Shown here: positions 61,127-64,000 of the stretch, one piece after another | How the letters are laid out: the number at the start of each line of letters is the position of its first letter | Numbering within the stretch: the first letter of the stretch is position 1 | DNA from: Bartonella sp. ML70XJBT.G | GTDB taxonomy: Bacteria > Pseudomonadota > Alphaproteobacteria > Rhizobiales > Rhizobiaceae | Direction: 5' to 3' | DNA: 64,000 bases | NCBI RefSeq assembly: GCF_028618575.1 | Contig: NZ_JAQITA010000006.1 | Coordinates: 61,723 to 125,722, forward strand | Translations under genes and position numbers: made by a program | The notes under the pieces: generated by a model | The model's database searches: none | The model's input: only the letters and a program-made list of their open reading frames with translations | Told to the model about the DNA's origin: nothing

Positions 61127-61870
61127 ATGCCACGTTTTAAACTCACCCTCGAATATGATGGTTCAAATTATGCTGGTTGGCAACGTCAAGCAGATCTGCA
61201 CACCATACAAGGAGCTCTTGAACAAGCCATTTTTCTCTTTTGCGGACAACAATTGACCATTACAACAGCGGGTCGAACAGATGCTGGTGTACACGCTATG
61301 GGGCAAGTTGCACATGTTGATTTTGAAAAAAACTGGCAGACGCACACTGTACGCGATGCTCTGAATGCGCATTTGCAAAAACGGGGGGAAAATATTTCAA
61401 TCTTAAATGTCGAAAATGTCTCTGATGATTTTGATGCACGATTTTCTGCAACCAAACGTCATTATCTTTTTAAAATTCTCAATCGCCGCTCTCCACCAGC
61501 CCTAAACGCTAAACGCGTATGGTGGGTACCAAAACCCCTTAATGCGGAAATCATGCATGAAGCTGCCCAAAAACTTGTAGGCAAACATGATTTTACCACC
61601 TTTCGTTCAGCACATTGCCAAGCTAAAAGCCCTATTCGCACCCTTGAACGCCTTGATGTGAAAAGAGAGGGGGAAGAAATCTTCCTCTATGCACAAGCAC
61701 GCTCTTTTCTGCATCATCAAATCCGTTCCTTTGCAGGAAGCCTGATGGAAGTTGGTGTTGGGCGCTGGAGAGCACAAGATCTTGAAGCAGCTCTTCATGC
61801 TAAAGATCGCACACGGTGTGGTGTTGTTGCACCGCCTTCAGGGCTTTATTTGACTAAAGTGGAATATTAA
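61127..61870 (+). CDS. truA: tRNA pseudouridine synthase A
   Basis: TruA makes pseudouridine at tRNA positions 38-40. The start ATG 61127 ([20 protein letters not shown]) matches the family; the frame opens 11 codons earlier inside the duplicated copy. The 247-residue enzyme has the catalytic Asp in [19 protein letters not shown] (about residue 52), [13 protein letters not shown] and the C-terminal [21 protein letters not shown]. The upstream duplication means its translation now starts behind a broken copy rather than right after fmt. Confidence 0.96.
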   Translation: MPRFKLTLEYDGSNYAGWQRQADLHTIQGALEQAIFLFCGQQLTITTAGRTDAGVHAMGQVAHVDFEKNWQTHTVRDALNAHLQKRGENISILNVENVSDDFDARFSATKRHYLFKILNRRSPPALNAKRVWWVPKPLNAEIMHEAAQKLVGKHDFTTFRSAHCQAKSPIRTLERLDVKREGEEIFLYAQARSFLHHQIRSFAGSLMEVGVGRWRAQDLEAALHAKDRTRCGVVAPPSGLYLTKVEY

Positions 61871-61902
61871 CTGTCCCATTAAAATTAATTCTTCAAAAGC
61901 AA

Positions 61903-62766
61903 TTACGGAAGCTTATAAAAGCAACGAATTTCTTCAAAAGCTTCTGCCGCGGTATTAACAAATTTTACCAAATCAACATCGGAGGGAGAAATTGTGCCTT
62001 GTTCTGATAAATAGCTAAAATTGATCACATTGTGCCAAAATTCTTTGCCAAACAATAAAATTGGAACCTGTTTCATCCGTCCTGTCTGTATTAAAGTTAA
62101 TGTCTCAAACAGCTCATCTAGAGTCCCAAACCCTCCAGGAAAAATCGCTAATGCCTTTGCCCGCATGAGAAAATGCATTTTACGCATTCCTAAATAATGA
62201 AAATTAAAACATAAATGTGGAGTTATGTAAGAATTAGGCGCCTGTTCATGGGGTAAAACAACATTCAAACCAACCGTTGGTGCACCAACATCAACTGCAC
62301 CACGATTTCCTGCTTCCATTATCCCTGGTCCTCCCCCCGTGACAACTACAAATTCACGATATTGAGTGGTAGCAGAATAGCGTGAGCACAAACGCGCAAA
62401 CTCCCTTGCCTCATCATAATAATGTGACATAGCACGCAAATTTTTCTTTTGCGTGTCATTTTTTGCTGCCCACGCTGCTTGCCCAGATTCAGGAATACGC
62501 GCACCACCAAATAAAACAACTGTTGATTGGATATCACATTCTTGAAGCGTTATTTCTGGCTTTAAAAACTCAAGACCAATACGTTGTGAGCGTAGTTCTG
62601 GACGCATCATAAATTCTTGATCGATATAAGCCAAACGATAAGTAGGCGAATGCATTTGTGCTGAATCAGAAACTTTTTTTATTTGTTGTAAGGCATCCTT
62701 CGCATGAAGCAGTGGTGTCCAATGGTTTTGTTCTTCTCTTCGTTTTTCTTTATAGCCTTTTTTCAT
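61903..62766 (-). CDS. LOG-family protein (TIGR00730-like)
   Basis: The 287-residue protein has the family motif FPGGFGTLDELFETLTLIQ (about 205-223), a GGGPGIMEAGNRGA nucleotide-binding segment (about 144-157) and VVLFGGARIP. The family was annotated as lysine decarboxylase, but characterised members release cytokinin bases from riboside monophosphates or act as nucleotide hydrolases. The N-terminal 80 residues are extra relative to short LOG proteins, as in proteobacterial long forms. It diverges from dapD. Confidence 0.9.
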   Translation of the reverse strand: MKKGYKEKRREEQNHWTPLLHAKDALQQIKKVSDSAQMHSPTYRLAYIDQEFMMRPELRSQRIGLEFLKPEITLQECDIQSTVVLFGGARIPESGQAAWAAKNDTQKKNLRAMSHYYDEAREFARLCSRYSATTQYREFVVVTGGGPGIMEAGNRGAVDVGAPTVGLNVVLPHEQAPNSYITPHLCFNFHYLGMRKMHFLMRAKALAIFPGGFGTLDELFETLTLIQTGRMKQVPILLFGKEFWHNVINFSYLSEQGTISPSDVDLVKFVNTAAEAFEEIRCFYKLP

Positions 62767-62877
62767 GCCTCTATCCTATTTCCTTCCACATCGTTTTATT
62801 GACTGCACAGATTTCTTCGCGTAGTCCATAGAGTCATAAATATTGAAACTTTCAACTTGTTTAACGGAACTCTGGCC

Positions 62878-63726
62878 ATGGCTCATCTCACGCAACTGGA
62901 AATGATTATTGAAAAAGCATTTGACGACCGCAATTCTATCAATACCACCACAAAGGGGGAAATTCGTGAGAGTGTCGAACATGCACTAGATCTCCTTGAT
63001 AAAGGAGAAATGCGTGTTGCACAACGCCAAAAAGATGGACAATGGCATGTTCATCAATGGTTGAAAAAAGCTGTTCTTTTGTCTTTTCGCCTTAATCCTA
63101 TGCGCATCTTTTCTGGCGGTGTTCATGAATCCTATTGGTGGGATAAAGTCCCTTCGAAATTTTCTGGTTGGCAAGAAGTTGACTTTCAAAAAGCAGGTTT
63201 CCGCTCCGTTCCTGGAGCAATTGTACGCCATTCTGCCTATATTGCACCAAACGTCATACTCATGCCATCCTTTGTCAATCTAGGGGCTTTTGTTGATGAA
63301 GGCACAATGGTTGACACATGGACTACCGTTGGATCTTGCGCACAAATTGGCAAACATGTTCATCTTTCTGGTGGTGTTGGAATCGGCGGCGTTTTAGAAC
63401 CACTGCAAGCAAACCCAACGATTATTGAAGATCATTGTTTTATCGGTGCCAGATCTGAAGTTGTTGAAGGTTGCATTATCCGTGAAGGTTCTGTTTTAGG
63501 GATGGGAGTCTTTATTGGGAAATCCACAAAAATTATTGACCGGACAACAGGCGAAATTTTTGTGGGCGAAGTTCCTCCCTATTCTGTTGTTGTTCCAGGT
63601 TCTCTCCCCGCTAAACCACTGCCAAATGGTGAAGCAGGTCCAAGCCTTTATTGTGCTGTTATAGTGAAACGTGTTGATCAAAAAACACGAGAGAAAACAT
63701 CCATTAATGACCTTTTACGTGACTAA
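62878..63726 (+). CDS. dapD: Tetrahydrodipicolinate N-succinyltransferase
   Basis: DapD succinylates tetrahydrodipicolinate in lysine/diaminopimelate synthesis. I choose ATG 62878 ([19 protein letters not shown]), preceded by CGGAAC; a TTG lies 7 codons upstream. The product is 282 residues, with a helical N-terminal domain and a left-handed beta-helix of hexapeptide repeats, for example [20 protein letters not shown] and [13 protein letters not shown]. argD at 15286 may supply the next aminotransferase step. Confidence 0.96.
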   Translation: MAHLTQLEMIIEKAFDDRNSINTTTKGEIRESVEHALDLLDKGEMRVAQRQKDGQWHVHQWLKKAVLLSFRLNPMRIFSGGVHESYWWDKVPSKFSGWQEVDFQKAGFRSVPGAIVRHSAYIAPNVILMPSFVNLGAFVDEGTMVDTWTTVGSCAQIGKHVHLSGGVGIGGVLEPLQANPTIIEDHCFIGARSEVVEGCIIREGSVLGMGVFIGKSTKIIDRTTGEIFVGEVPPYSVVVPGSLPAKPLPNGEAGPSLYCAVIVKRVDQKTREKTSINDLLRD

Positions 63727-63787
63727 AGTGTACTCTTTAAGAACTCCGTAAAGAACTGTAGCCAATCAACAAAATCAAAGCAGTCAA

Positions 63788-63807
63788 TAAGGGAGAATAC
63801 TCCCTTA
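63788..63807. terminator. Terminator between dapD and lepA
   Basis: A perfect TAAGGGAG/CTCCCTTA stem (63788-63807) with a 4-base loop is followed by TTTCGTTATTTATT on the plus strand. It lies 61 bp past the dapD stop and 5 bp from the convergent lepA stop. Confidence 0.7.
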
Positions 63808-63812
63808 TTTCG

Positions 63813-64000
63813 TTATTTATTCATTTTGAGCGCCTGAATAAAAGCTGATTGTGGAATTTCTACTTTTCCAAATTGGCGCATGCGCTTTTTGCCTTCTTTT
63901 TGCTTTTCTAACAACTTGCGCTTACGCGTAACATCGCCTCCATAACATTTCGCTGTTACATCTTTGCGTAAAGCACGAATTGTTTCGCGCGCAATGATTT
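63813..64000 (-). CDS. lepA: Elongation factor 4 (LepA), C-terminal end (runs off window)
   Basis: The 62 visible codons encode the LepA C-terminal domain, with [39 protein letters not shown] and a final FIQALKMNK. This domain is specific to LepA among translational GTPases and contacts the ribosomal A site. The rest of the gene lies beyond the window. Confidence 0.95.
   Translation of the reverse strand, partial: IIARETIRALRKDVTAKCYGGDVTRKRKLLEKQKEGKKRMRQFGKVEIPQSAFIQALKMNK

Overview
The window is a piece of an alphaproteobacterial chromosome, most probably a Bartonella. The DNA is AT-rich. Rhizobiales markers are present: gcrA, a FYDLN-acid protein, a very large cyclic beta-1,2-glucan synthase, a Tim44-like protein, and an Hsp20-DUF1150 pair. 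Gene-free gaps are long and hold decayed phage-type integrase fragments, as is common in Bartonella. The genus is an inference from protein similarity recalled by eye; no search was run. Almost everything here is core genome.

Layout. 1-10205, all on the minus strand: cyoB (cut by the window edge), cyoA, aroQ, recF, dnaN, dnaA, rpsT and acnA. The dnaA-rpsT interval carries a perfect DnaA box and a tight cluster of GANTC (CcrM-type) sites. 10206-10503 is a divergent control region with two overlapping Irr/ICE-like palindromes between acnA and the plus-strand cytochrome c maturation operon ccmABCDG (10504-13486). Next come an integrase remnant, gcrA (-), and argD-argF-hslO (+). 18.5-19.4 kb is empty. 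19.4-28 kb holds an Smr protein and a Tim44-like protein (-), fxsA and secB (+), maeB (-), mutS (+) and a second integrase remnant. 28.2-35.2 kb holds ilvD (-), tRNA-Ala(GGC) (-), the FYDLN protein (-) and aroA-cmk-rpsA (+). 35.4-43.9 kb is the cyclic glucan synthase, followed by a possible 48-residue membrane protein and pncB.

46-55.8 kb is mostly minus strand: a DUF454 membrane protein, the sitABCD-type Mn/Fe ABC transporter behind a palindromic candidate operator, pheT, pheS, rplT, rpmI and nth. 55.9-56.6 kb is hsp20 plus DUF1150. A third integrase remnant follows. 57.5-64 kb holds a lytic-transglycosylase lipoprotein and rmuC (-), def-fmt-truA (+), a LOG-family protein (-), dapD (+) and the 3' end of lepA (-).

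Working themes are replication initiation and cell-cycle control (dnaA, dnaN, recF, gcrA, GANTC sites), aerobic respiration (cyo, ccm, acnA), metal supply (sit), translation (rpsT, rpsA, rplT, rpmI, pheST, def, fmt, truA, lepA) and amino-acid synthesis (aroQ, aroA, argD, argF, ilvD, dapD).

I found no clearly novel defence, mobile or biosynthetic system. The most notable observations are a tandem partial duplication of truA with a decaying first copy, three relics of one integrase family, the shared Irr-like operator, and the GANTC/DnaA-box cluster upstream of dnaA.
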